From Tigriopus japonicus (Eukaryota; Arthropoda; Copepoda; Harpacticoida; Harpacticidae): a stretch of 64,000 bases of DNA. Position 1 is the stretch's first letter. Each line of letters opens with the position of its first letter. This document shows, piece after piece, positions 1 to 10,687 of the stretch. Where the stretch lies: NCBI GenBank assembly GCA_010645155.1, contig JAAGOF010000323.1:20630-84629 (forward strand), read 5' to 3'. The notes under the pieces are model-generated. The model ran no database searches, was not told the origin of the DNA, and worked only from the letters and a program-made list of their open reading frames with translations. The position numbers and the translations under genes were made by a program.

Positions 1-154
1 GCGAGAAAAGGAGTAAGGAGGGTCGTTCAGACCGACTGCGCCATGATGAGTTGGAAGCTTACTGATCTTTATTTAGAGAGCGATATAGCTAAGTCCGTAG
101 ATAGAGAGAGAAGAGAAGAACTCTACAAGGTGGTAAAGATGCAAAAACACTCAC

Positions 155-1047
155 CCTTGAAAACCTCTCCAAACGTGCCGGAACTAATCGGTGTTTCTTC
201 CTTGGTTAAATCTTGTCGATTGATGAACCACATATGGGAGTCATCTTGATTGCTTCCCGGAACCCGTCCAGTTGCCCTTGGCTTCAGGCACACATTGCCG
301 AGCTTTTCGAGCACATCTTCAACTTCTCCACTTCGACAAGCTTGAACAAGGGCTCCAAGACTGGGATACTGTTGTCTGAAATGTTTTGATAAATATCCAA
401 AGCAATTTTGATAAAAAAAAAGCAAAGCTTCAGCGAATGCCAAGTTCTTACTTCTCTGATATGTAGAACGTTTTGCCATTGTCTTGCTTGATGAGATAGT
501 GTTTATAATCGAATTGGGAATTCCGAAAAACCTTGATGGTTAGGGCGTAGCAATTTGGCTTTTCGCTATCACGAATCAAGAACGACCCATCTGTATTGAA
601 GGGATACGAAAGGAAATGCATTGCTTGGGTTCTCTTGATATTACCAAAGTACCAACTGAAATTGATTTTGAATGAGTTCGCACAGCTTGGACAATCTTTT
701 GGTAAACCTCACACTTCTTACTCTTTGCACTCCAAAGTGCCCTCTTTAGCCACATAGCTCTGCGTTATGAAGCCCTTCTTATTGGTCCTGGTGTTCTTCA
801 TGAAGTACACTTTATCTCCAAAATTCTCCAATGCTTGTCTGTGCTTTTCATAGTCTGGGGGAGCTTTCCAATTCACGTTTTCAGAGGATCCCAGGTCGTC
901 GGGTGGAATTGGCCGTTTGAGAATAAGTTTGTCACCTTTACGGATCCTCAGTACCTTATTGTTAGGATCATCAGGTCCAGTGACCAATGGGGTATAGTTC
1001 TCTTTGGCAATGTAAACGCCATCGTTAGAAGAGAAACCATTTCCCAT
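155..1047 (-). CDS. Src-family-like tyrosine kinase, N-terminal part (SH3-SH2-start of kinase); continues past left edge
   Basis: Coding exons on the minus strand are 722-1047, 452-655 and 155-375, joined by 66- and 76-bp introns with GTAAGA donors and TTTCAG acceptors; a GTGAGT donor follows 155. The joins give 250 residues. Residues 1-6 (MGNGFS) match the N-myristoylation consensus, so membrane anchoring is expected. Residues about 10-108 form a diverged SH3 domain ending GFITQSYVAKEG; splicing then creates DWYFG, the classic SH2 start. SH2 runs about 109-207, with FLIRDSE around the phosphotyrosine-binding Arg137, and HYLIK. The linker keeps Trp226, and ISSGTFGEVFK (240-250) is the nucleotide-binding loop. 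The usual ALYDY motif of SH3 is not recognisable, and the first loop glycine is Ser. The family role is phosphotyrosine signalling at membranes. The rest of the kinase domain lies outside the window. Confidence 0.88.
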
Positions 1048-1164
1048 TGTTGCTTGGTCCTCTTGAGTGTCAATGTGACTAAATGAATTTTTTTAAGCTG
1101 GATGTCAATTGCAACGATGTTGATACTCGAGGTAATCTCCCACTTTTCAACTTCCTGTTTTATG

Positions 1165-1510
1165 TGTCATGTCAAGAAGGACTGAATTTCTTCGGAGTGG
1201 GAGGCTAGGCGTGAGAGTTATGATTTTAAATAGGATCAAATCAATTATGTTCTTCTATAAATGGAACATTTCTTAATTTGGTTAAATTAAGTATTTCAAT
1301 TTTCAGCTGAATAAAACCTCGAAGTCAAAAGTCATGCTCTTTCAAATCTTTGTGCAAAACGGGCTGAGAATTGACAAGATGTGCCCTTTATGGGTAATTG
1401 TTTACCAAAAAAAAGGCCAATTCATTTATTTGATGCTGTGCTCTCTTTAATTCAAAGTTATGAGAAGGCATAACTTTTCACTAGCTGAGTTGAGCTGAAA
1501 ATTTCGAAAT
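1165..1510. repeat. Diverged partial copy of the inverted-repeat element seen at 40732-41190
   Basis: The stretch with 'gagtgggaggctag' near 1196, 'caattttcagct' near 1298 and 'cataacttttcact' near 1469 lines up in the same order with 40732-41050. It is a diverged left part plus middle of that family. No right terminal repeat was found beyond 1510. The flanking 1.5-2.15 kb is AT-rich with no gene seen. Confidence 0.55.
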
Positions 1511-2160
1511 TGAAATTTTGGCTTGGTTTCGATCTGAAACAAAATATTTCCAATGTTTTGAATTATACAATTACCTTTCTTTAAAGTCATGGGCATTACA
1601 ATTTTATGGTTAATATTTCACACAAAAAGTTGCAATTAGTTGATTTTGGCTGTGTTTTCAGTTTCGGTCAATGCCTCTTTCAGTTGAAACTGAAACTTTA
1701 TAGAATCGCCGTTAATAGTCTTGAAACTCTACCCTTAAATCACTAAACCGGCACCACGTGTTTTATCATACTTGAGAATGCAAATCAAAAATGGTTAGCA
1801 TAAGCCGAAATACACCATATTGTGTTTAAGCATTGCAATATTGATTAAAATGAATAAGATATAAACCAAAATTAGGTGGATACAAAGTTGACGAAAGAAG
1901 ACAAATTAAATATTTTTCCAAGTTCGGATGCAATTATTTTTGAAAGTTTTCGACATTTATTTTTCACATAAATTTAATTCTTAATGATACAATTCCAAAT
2001 GTTACAAGAGTTTTGAACAAATTTTCGACCTATAAAACTCTTAATCCAAAAACTATTTTTAAATAGTAATCACCAGACCTGTGATGTAATTTACCTAACT
2101 GACAAAATTTTGAATCCAATTTTTCACATGGATTTTTCATCATGTCTTTCAAAATTGTTA

Positions 2161-2487
2161 GGTCGGTTGTTGAGGTAGTTGGAAGTATAGTAGAAGCAAA
2201 TGTAGAAGCATAGAAGAAGCAAAAAAGAAGCACATGACGCGCAATAGAAATAACCATGCTTGACCAAGTTTCGCTACATAAGCTGCGATTGAAAAACGCA
2301 GCTGCTTTTGAAAATCATAGCTAATATAGCGAAACTTGATCGAGCATGGTTGTTTCTACTGTTCGTCAAGTGCTTCTTTTATGCTTCTTCTATGCTTCTT
2401 TTATGCTTCTTCTATGCTTCTTTTATGCTTCTTCTATGCTTCTAGATGTGCTTCTACTATACTTCCAAACTACCTCAACAACCGACC
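2161..2487. mobile_element. Foldback / MITE-like element with long inverted arms and TA flanks
   Basis: The left end GGTCGGTTGTTGAGGTAGTT (from 2161) is matched in reverse complement at 2468-2487. The complementarity continues through imperfect arms of roughly 115-150 bases up to 'gcgaaacttgat' near 2330. TA flanks both ends, as in Tc1/mariner-type non-autonomous elements. The right arm carries a tandem array of units like 'atgcttcttct' (about 2370-2445), so the arms differ in length. The apical loop holds a smaller hairpin (agctgcg/cgcagct). There is no coding capacity; open frames here are translated microsatellite. The same terminus recurs at 20151. Confidence 0.75.
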
Positions 2488-2775
2488 TAGTATCAGATAT
2501 TTTTCATACCTTCTCTGAGTACTGTACAGCCCTAACTTTTGGAGTCTCTCCCTATACGAGAGCTCTCTCATTCCTGTGATGTTCCTAGTAAAACATCTTT
2601 GGACCTGCTCGACCTTTTGCAAACCTGCCGAACTCATTAGAGCCCAAATGGGCGAGGCATATTCAAGATGCGGTTGAACAATTGACTTGAACAGAGTTAG
2701 CATTGTAATACTATCTCTGGACTTGAAAGTGCGATAGATCCAACCACATGTTTGAAATGCCTTCCCCACTTTCAA
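2488..2775 (-). mobile_element. Fragment of non-LTR retrotransposon family A (C-terminal reverse transcriptase region)
   Basis: The minus-strand frame reads GKAFQTCGWIYRTFKSRDS, then IVQPHLEYASPIW and QRCFTRNITGMRELS. It is nearly identical to the corresponding part of the longer copy at 42867-44093. It is truncated at both ends: it stops abruptly at 2775, and on the other side abuts the foldback element. AATTG-rich simple sequence follows at 2776-2870. Confidence 0.85.
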
Positions 2776-2870
2776 TTACATTTGAAACCAATGTAATTGT
2801 AATTGTGTTTAATTGCATGTCAAACCAATTTAATTGTTATTGTAGTTAATTACATTTTGAAAGTAATTGG

Positions 2871-5080
2871 CACACGTCCGGTCGTAACATTGCATATTAC
2901 AGTTCACAGGCTCTCTGGAAAGATCGATTCTGATGTTAACCTTTTCTGTTCCAACAAACCAAATCAGTTTTCCCTTTAGTGAATTTGCTTCTGTGAAATC
3001 AACGTATTCCCAATTTCAATTTTCAACTCAATTGGTTCGTAGAGTCAAAACTTATGCCTTATCAAGGCAAGCTCAATTCACAAGTCTCCACAGTTGGTTT
3101 TTAAGTATGCTTTTACCAAAACCGAGCCAAGTGAGAGTATTTTGCGCTTTCAGAGGGAATAGATTTCGGGGTTATCGTTCCCTTGAGTCGATTGAGATGA
3201 AAACTGAAATATTTTCTTTGACCAACAAAAACAAGGTCGTTTTGGGAAAAGAACGCAATCCAATTAATCGATTTAGAAATCCTAGTTCTCATCTTCAACT
3301 TTTTCGCCTAGATTTTGGTGATGCAAATTTAAAAAGACTCAATATCAAGTTGCTTGCGCGAAATGGTTTATTCAATGACCTGTCTAGGTGCAAAGATATG
3401 TGGTTTACGTCATATTTGAAAGTCCAAATTTCTAACAACTTTTTGGGAGTCTTGTGTTTTTGAATCAGGAATTCCTTCATGCCTCTATTTTTACTTGATA
3501 GCTTTGAGGGAAACAAGGAGGCCATTTCGCCGACAATAAACCATGGATGGAGTGAAAGGGACATTCTTGAACCAAGTTGCGCTTTTTCGTTGTTGAGATG
3601 GCTTTTTTATCACAGCAAGCTAGGGGGCGAGGGGTTGGATGGGTTATTGTCAAAAGTTTCCACTGTGCCCTAGTGAAGATTACATTGTGAAGTCGGAAAT
3701 CGGTTTTGTTCCAGGGATTTTTAGGCAACTACAAAGAGGGCTAGAGTGTTTAGGGAAAGTGCCCTAGTTTTGTCCAACTGGGATATTCATATCAAGGGGG
3801 ACTTTTTTGGCTGGTCCATGTCTGCCCTCCCCTTCCCCTCCTCTTATAAATATCCCTTTGTCTCCTCCTCGCCCTCTCTTTTACATGTAGAGGTCCTTGA
3901 ACAATTTGGAAGCTTCATTTCTTCCCATTATATTCGTCGGTGTACCCCTCAGTCCATCAAAAAGTAGGCTAAGATCGGTCATTATTTGCTTTCACTCTTT
4001 AGCCACTACTCGGACGAACTAGGGAGTAAGTCCAAGCAGTGTTCCAACTTTACCATGGAAACACTTTTGTTGTCCTTTTGAAAGGGGCTTTCTAAAGCAA
4101 CGTCAGATTGAGAGAGTTTTTGCTATTTAAAGTTAGGTTTGGAAATATGTGGGTTTTAATGCTTAAGCGTGTTTAAAAAGCATTTTTTTAAAGTTTTTGA
4201 GTACAACCAAGTCAAGTCAAAATTGGAAAGACATTTTTGCCGTTAATAAGTTTGTTTACGTTAAAATGGTCGTCATGATCGTAACAAAAAGCCAAAATTC
4301 TCTTAAAAGCGCACATAAAAATGCATCATGATCGTACCATCAGCAAAGGTGAAGGTATCCAGTGCAAAAACAGAAATATAGTAGGCCTATTACGATGGAT
4401 GAGTTCCTGGTAACTGGGTTTTAGTTGTAGTCCCCAATAGAAAAATCTACGTTTTGTCAAAATACTGTATTGGTACCATAGAAAAAATGCAGTAACAAAA
4501 GATTCTCACGACAACTACTCAAAACGTACATGTCCAAAGACTGAGGACGGCAGTTTTTTTCAGAAAAAGAAAGTTTTGTTTTTCGTCTTGATTATTGGGT
4601 TTTGATTTTTCCAACTTAATGAAATGTGAAATATATTATGGTTATATGACATTCCAACAGATAAAAAAATACACATTTTTTGCTTTACCGTTAACCTCTT
4701 TTAGTCTTTAATACTTTTGGATCACAGGTATCAACAGATACGAGGGACTCAGTTTTTTTCTGGACAACAGCTGAAAAATACTTGCGTGAGAGAATTCAAT
4801 ATTACCGAGGAACATTGATGTACTATGCAGGGTAGGTTCAGGCAACACCCTGTCCTTTTTGTCCAAGGAATTAGATAAGATTTGCCTTTTCTAAAACTGT
4901 TGATTTGAAAGTGTTGCCCTCCATTCCTTGTAGCAAATGCATAAGAGGTGATTGATCCATTGAAGTTGTAGTGGACATGCAACCTCAGCAATAAGAATAA
5001 AGCATATGACACAACCTGAGATACATGCTTCAATTTCTTGGTCTCTTGTAGCTCAAGCAGCCTTCACTTGTATATGTCCA
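2871..5080. other. Intergenic stretch without recognised gene
   Basis: Open frames of up to 176 codons occur (2933-3463) but show no domain, no biased composition and no splice context, and part of the sequence resembles the dispersed repeat family near 1300 and 40860. The sequence 'aggcaacaccctgtcc' near 4841 recurs near 42052 ('aggcaacacctgtcc'), which suggests another dispersed repeat. Confidence 0.5.
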
Positions 5081-5095
5081 AGTTTAGCTCAGTTG

Positions 5096-5305
5096 GTTAC
5101 ACTCACATTTACTGATCCATTACTCCAGACACGAATGGTCTCAAATGCATCCAGCACAGCTGTGGGGTCTGTGATTAACAATTTTCTTCCAGGGTTTAGA
5201 GGCCCATTGAAAAAATTAAAGAAAAATATGTTAAATTGTGGAAGGGATTCCAAGCAACCGTTTTTACATACTGACTGACCACAAGCCACTTGTGGTGCCA
5301 ACTGG
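5096..5305 (+). mobile_element. Ty3/gypsy-like pol remnant, left part (RNase H region)
   Basis: Two frame-shifted pieces resemble the RT/RNase H part of Ty3/gypsy polyproteins: VSNASSTAVGSVINN (like the conserved DAS..AVG segment) and FYILTDHKPLVV (the TDHKPL motif). The frame is broken between them. The likely continuation of the same element is at 6797-7030, so the retrotransposon at 5310-6795 appears to have inserted into it. The family call rests on these short motifs only. Confidence 0.5.
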
Positions 5306-5309
5306 CCAG

Positions 5310-6795
5310 GGTTTGCTTCAGATCGTTTGCTTCAGATCGATTCAACGTTTTTTAAACGAGGGTGAAGTGCCACAGGCTTGGAGGGACGGAAATGTTTGCC
5401 CCATCTTTAAAAAAGGGAAGAAAGATGACCCATCAAATTACAGGCCTATTTCCCTCACTAGTGGTGTTGGTAAAATCCTGGAATCAATTTTGAAGGATTT
5501 TATTGTTGGTCACTTGGAAAGAAATGAGAAACTTATCCAAGCTCAGCACGGTTTCAGAAGCTCAAGATCATGCACTACGGGCTTGCTGGAATATTTATAA
5601 CAAATTACCGAATCAGTTGACGCTGGAAATCCGGTCGACTCTGTTTACTTCGACTTCTGCAAAGCATTTGACAAAGTCAGTCATTTCTTCTACTGAAAAA
5701 AAACTCTCGGGTCTGGGCGTACATGGCTCTGTGCTCAGGTGGGTGGAAGCATGGCTATCCAACAGACGGCAAAGAGTTGTTATTAATGGAGCAAAATCAG
5801 AATGGACTCATGTCACAAGTGGTGTACCTCAAGGTTCAGTTCTGGGCCCAGTCTTGTTCCTAGCCTACATAAATGATATTTCAAACAAACTCTCCCTTTT
5901 TGCTGACGATACCAAATTATTTGCTCCAGTAAGCACACCTGAGCAAGCCGTTTCCCTCCAAGATGACATAAACCGGCTCGGAAATTGGGCTGACAACTGG
6001 AAGATGAATTTTAACTCCGGCAAATGCTCAGTTGTTAATTTTGGCTCTAAAAACCTAAAAACACAATATCAGATGGGCCAGAATATCCTTGACTCATTCC
6101 CAAGTGTGCGCGACCTGGATGTCATTGTACAAAGCGACTTGAAAGTCCACGAACACGTGAAAAGTGTGGCAGCCAAATGCAATCGTCTAATTGGAATGAT
6201 TGGCCGATCATTTCAAAATAGGGGGAAAAAGCTAATGCTTCGGATCTATAGCTGTTACATTCTCCCAATCATGGATTATGCGTCTCCAGTTTGGAATCCG
6301 ACGCAGAGCCAAGATGTTGCAGTCCTCGAGAGTGTCCAAAGGCGATTCACTCGCCTCTTTGTTGGGATGAGGAACAAAACATATGCAGAAAGGTTAACTC
6401 TTCTCGGCATTCCAACTCTGGAGAAACGCTGGCAACGCTTGGACCTTATTCAATGCTTCCAAGTTCAGTCTAGCGTTGATTCAATTGATGTAAATCTGTT
6501 CACCAAAAATACCGCTGTCCATGACAAGGACACTCGCTCAACAGCAAATAGAAATCTCCACCCGGACAAATATCGTCTTTGTACGCGAGGCTCGTTCTTC
6601 AGCCAGAGGGTTATTAACGACTGGAACCGTCTACCACTGGGACTGAAACAATCTAAGTCACTTAACGAATTTAAGAGAGGAGTCCACATCGTTTTCGAAG
6701 CCGGCTTTTGAGGGCTCGTTTGATTTGATCCGGCCACATTCTCCCCATACACCTATACTGTGTTCAGAGAATAAAGCTACTATACTATACTATAA
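5310..6795 (+). mobile_element. Non-LTR retrotransposon family B, 5'-truncated and disrupted (reverse transcriptase)
   Basis: Reverse transcriptase motifs appear in order: CPIFKKGKKDDPSNYRPISL (about 5397-5455), QAQHGFRSSRSC, then after a stop at 5598 and a frame change near 5690, SGVPQGSVLGPVLF (about 5818-5860) and the catalytic FADDTKLF (about 5899-5922). A C-terminal region follows to a stop at 6711. The 3' end is an AATAAA at about 6769 and a short ACTAT repeat. The endonuclease region is missing, so it is a dead copy. Gene order suggests the Jockey/CR1 group; the clade is not determined. It differs from family A (YADDT). Confidence 0.87.
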
Positions 6796-6796
6796 G

Positions 6797-7030
6797 ATGA
6801 CAATGAAATGGACAGAGCGCACATGGTTTTGGATAATTTTGTGGCGGATGCCCTTTCCCAAAATCTCATTGACCTGGTTGTCCCTTCCAACCTCAACAAA
6901 GACATTGCTGTGGCTCAGTAGGAGGCTGAAAGGCGCCAAGATCAATTCCATCTTTGGCCTACCCATTGGAAGATGCTGGAAGGGGTTTGACTTTTTGCAT
7001 GCGATTATCACAGGCTTGACAAAGTCATTT
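6797..7030 (+). mobile_element. Ty3/gypsy-like pol remnant, right part
   Basis: The frame reads LDNFVADALSQN and then DIAVAQ followed by a stop, resembling the VADALSR segment that links RNase H to integrase in Ty3/gypsy polyproteins. It follows the 3' tail of the family B element directly and probably belongs with 5096-5305. About 40 residues expected between the halves are absent. No integrase catalytic domain was recognised downstream. Confidence 0.45.
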
Positions 7031-9168
7031 TAGGCAAGGCTGGACAAATTTCTAATGATTTTCATGATCAACCCTTTCCTCAAAGAATGGATCAGCCCCA
7101 CACTGAAAGTGTGTCCAATGGGAGTGATTACCGTATCATTTTACGGACCTGCTGCCGTTAGCAGCAATAAGATCAGAAACAAATTTACTCCCAGTGACAA
7201 AGCTTAAGGGAAGAGAGCTTGTTGCTGGTGTATTGAAAAGAGTAGTCCAAATCAAGTTTAAAAATGACCAACTAAACAATAGGCGTGTTTGGCTCAGTAT
7301 TTCGTATCTATCAATATCTGTGTTTGGATAGTTAGGCAAGACAATCAGCTGCCTCTTGGAATGTCGTGTAACTTCAAACCGGGATTTCACCATGTCAATA
7401 TTACACTTATTTTTTGATCAAATCTATTACTAGGTGTCAGATTAGGATATGAGGTGAATAGCGCACATGTTTAACAAGACTTTAAACGATTGCTGAAGCG
7501 TAGTGTACATCCAGCATTGCACCGTAGCTCGGGTCTTTTTCCTCAGCCGTCCCTCGTTTCCTAAATGCCACCCTCGATCCTTCGGTCGCTCTCTCAACTG
7601 CCTTTCGGTCTTTCTTTGGTCGCTCCAGCGGACTTTGCTTTCCGGAAAATGCGAAGACTGATCCCGGAAAGTCTCACTCAATGTCGTTAGTTGCCCGTTT
7701 CAAAGACAACGGACAAGGTGTGTCTAAACTAACATTACATTCGTAAGTGTCAAGTTGGTGTTTTTTTGCCGGTCCACCGAGTTTGTAGGTCATTTGTTCG
7801 AACATGTTTGTGACTTCATAAGTTATGCATTGCATGAATGGGGAGAGTAGAGGGGGATAAATCGTCGTTCTCTTCGCACAAACTTTTGACGGGAGCAGAT
7901 GCGCTCGATCAAGTTTGGCAGAGCAAACCAAAACTGTGTCAACAAAGTTTCTTTTCCCCGTCAATATTGGTCCTATTTGTGTGCCGTGATTCTCAGTGCA
8001 TGATGCATCTTACCCTATAATGGTAAGGAGGCAATAAAAGCATTCAGTAGAAATGCTTATTTACTCATTTAGCTAATCACTCATCTCTCTCTACCTGTTG
8101 ACATGCCACGTGAGGTAAAGGTTTCACAATGTCCCGTTTTACCTTCTTGAACTTATTTTTTCGCATTTTTTCATGATATACCTTTGCTTCTAAATGGTTC
8201 CAAACATATAGTATAACGGTTAATTTTTGTGGACTTAATGAAAGAACCCAATATCCAAGCAAACCACCCTCAAAGGTATTCGATCAGTGCTTATGATCCC
8301 CTCCCCTTCGAAAAGCTGCTGTCATGGCATTTGAAACCCTCCAGGAAAATCTGTTGATGGAAACGAGGGGAGGGGAAGTTCCCTCAAGGACGATGCTTGG
8401 CTTTCCCTTTCGTAGCTCAGAACAGATAATCTATTATAAATGTTTGGAAAACCAAATGTGGAGCATGCGTCTCAATCACGCTTGTCTATCTGTGCTTTTT
8501 AGGTGCTCTTCAGCTCTTCTTGTGGAAAGGGAAGAACTTCTTGCTCAGGGATGGACTTTCACAACAATGTTTTGCCGACGATTTCTTGGTAACGAGGTGA
8601 AGAAGAAGGGAGGGGAGGGAAACTCGTGCTTTTTGATCTCCTACTTGTGAGAGCATTGGCTAGAGTCCTTCATCAACTAGGGACCAGAGAATGTGTGTGA
8701 CCTACATAATGAATATGTAGTACGTGAGTTGACGAACTCTCTCAGAGAACAGAGGGAGATGGAATGGAGAAAATGGGAGACCTCGGAACAAAGCTCTTAA
8801 GTGATTATCTTAAATAGCTCTTTCGTACACAGTCATACATGGATTGCGACAGAGGAAAAGTGGTGTTGGTTCGACATGAAGACGAAAGTGTGACGTGGTG
8901 AATAATGAAGCCCGGGCCCTAATTTTGGTTCTACATGAAGATGGAACCTGGTCTAATTGCCTAGCTTGCGCTCGCCGAAAAACCGCGTCCAAAAGACAAA
9001 GAGCTCACGCCTCGCTTGAAGGGATCTCAAAACAGAAAAAAACTCGAGGAGTGATGTTTGTATTTCTCAGACGGAACCGTGCCAGACCTGGCACAGTCAG
9101 ATGTTAGATCTGTACACACTCATTTATACACCTACACCTTCTACGCATCCACTTTGCCCAGGCTCTTG
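7031..9168. other. Intergenic stretch upstream of the transporter gene
   Basis: I see no convincing coding exon. Open frames are short and unrelated to known domains. The 5' UTR and promoter of the gene starting at 9184 should lie at the right end of this stretch, but no clear TATA box or initiator could be assigned. Confidence 0.4.
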
Positions 9169-9183
9169 TAGGATGATATCGTA

Positions 9184-10687
9184 ATGGATGGGTCCAACAT
9201 GCCTCAAATATCAGTGCTCGGAAAGATTCAGCGTCTTGCAGGGGGCAATGGAAATGATGGAACTCTGGGTGGTTTGTCCAAGAAAAGTGAGGAAAATGCT
9301 CCAATAGACTCAACACGACCGTCATGCACCAATAATCGGGGTCTGCTGATGTCATCACCATCTGAGGAGTCTCCTTCCATGCGTTTAGTCAAGATCAGTG
9401 CCAAAGACAAATCCCATGGGAGCAAGGCTTCTTCTTCTTTAATTCTTCCAAATGGTTTTGCCAAGCAAAATGGTGAGACGAAATTGCCGGATCTTAGGGA
9501 GAGATCCCATCAAAACTTGATGGCAGGCCCTGAGTGGGAAAAAAGGAATTGCATCGCCTCGGCAGATACTTCAGAAGGTAATGCAATCAATTACTCGGAT
9601 CTCAATGGCAATGGGTCCATGGCCAGCCAAAACCAATGTACTTGTCTCAAGGACAATAATGAAACTGTCCCAAGCGTCCAAAAGCCTTTGGCAAGCCTAG
9701 GCCTCCTCGGACTTGGTTCTAGACGTCAATCCTCTTCCCTTTCGGATCTTCCTAGTCAAATTGGAACTGTTCCATCTTCATCCAAAGGAACGATGGCAGC
9801 CTCTCAATTAACCACTCTTCTCCTCCGTATCAACTCGAAACAGCCGCCATCTTTGGAACATTTCCAAGCCGCTGTGGTGGATTACAATGACGGTGGAGGC
9901 ATCTTTTATGAGAAGTCTGTGGACAGAATCATTGTGTTTGATGAGTCAAAAAAGATCCTTTTCCCCATCCCAGCCACGGCTCCGCTTGGGAAGCAACCTA
10001 ATGGACAAAAGTTTCGCCATGCATGGGAAACAAAACTAGGCCCTGCTAAATCAAGTGGAGAGTTGTCTCAAGATTCCCACCTCTTGTTACGACCAGAGAA
10101 GGTACCCAAGGTGGCAGCTCAAGCCATTTCTCAATGGCAAAAACGATGCCGAATGAGAAGGCTCCAAAGGAGAAGGGAGATGATTGAGAATGGATCCTCG
10201 AGGGCTCCCACGGGCACCAATACGGCACCGGGGAGTAATGCTGGGATTGCAGCTCGTCGATCACAATTGAGACGTTGCCAGAGCTCTACATCTATGATGC
10301 CAAATTCCAATCATGTCTCCTCTTTTGGACATCCGCACTTCTCTGAAACCCAGCCAGAAAGTGTATCAAAAACCAGGCCCCCTCTTTTGCGTGCTGCCTC
10401 CGAGATGTCCATGATAAATCACAAAAAGCCCATGCTCCCGTTGGTCCCACCACCCATGAAAGACTCGGATACGGACATCGAGGAGAAGATTCTTCGTCGA
10501 CGAGAAATGGCCCACCTCTTCCAATGGTATTATCCTGAAGGTGGTTGGGGCTGGGTGGTCCTGGTGTGTGCTTCATTGGCCAGAGCTCTGAGTCAAGGCT
10601 TCCAATGGAGCTTTGCCTTCCCTTTGGCCGAACTAATCCAGACGCAATTTGGAGGTGAAGACCGAACAATTGGTCCCATTCAAATGG
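9184..10687 (+). CDS. SLC16-like gene, coding exon 1
   Basis: It encodes residues 1-501 plus one base (phase 1 donor GTAAGT at 10688). It holds the long low-complexity cytoplasmic N-terminus, with a basic stretch KRCRMRRLQRRR, and TM1 after PEGGWGW. The reading frame is open for 1.5 kb without a stop, in contrast to all surrounding sequence. Confidence 0.9.

Noticed and set aside
2933..3463. 176-codon open frame on the plus strand
   Set aside because: No domain, no signal peptide or splice context, and part overlaps a dispersed repeat family. The opposite strand is open as well, so it looks like chance.
5085..5130. tRNA-like A box (TAGCTCAGTTGG)
   Set aside because: No B box or foldable cloverleaf follows, and it lies at the edge of a pol remnant.
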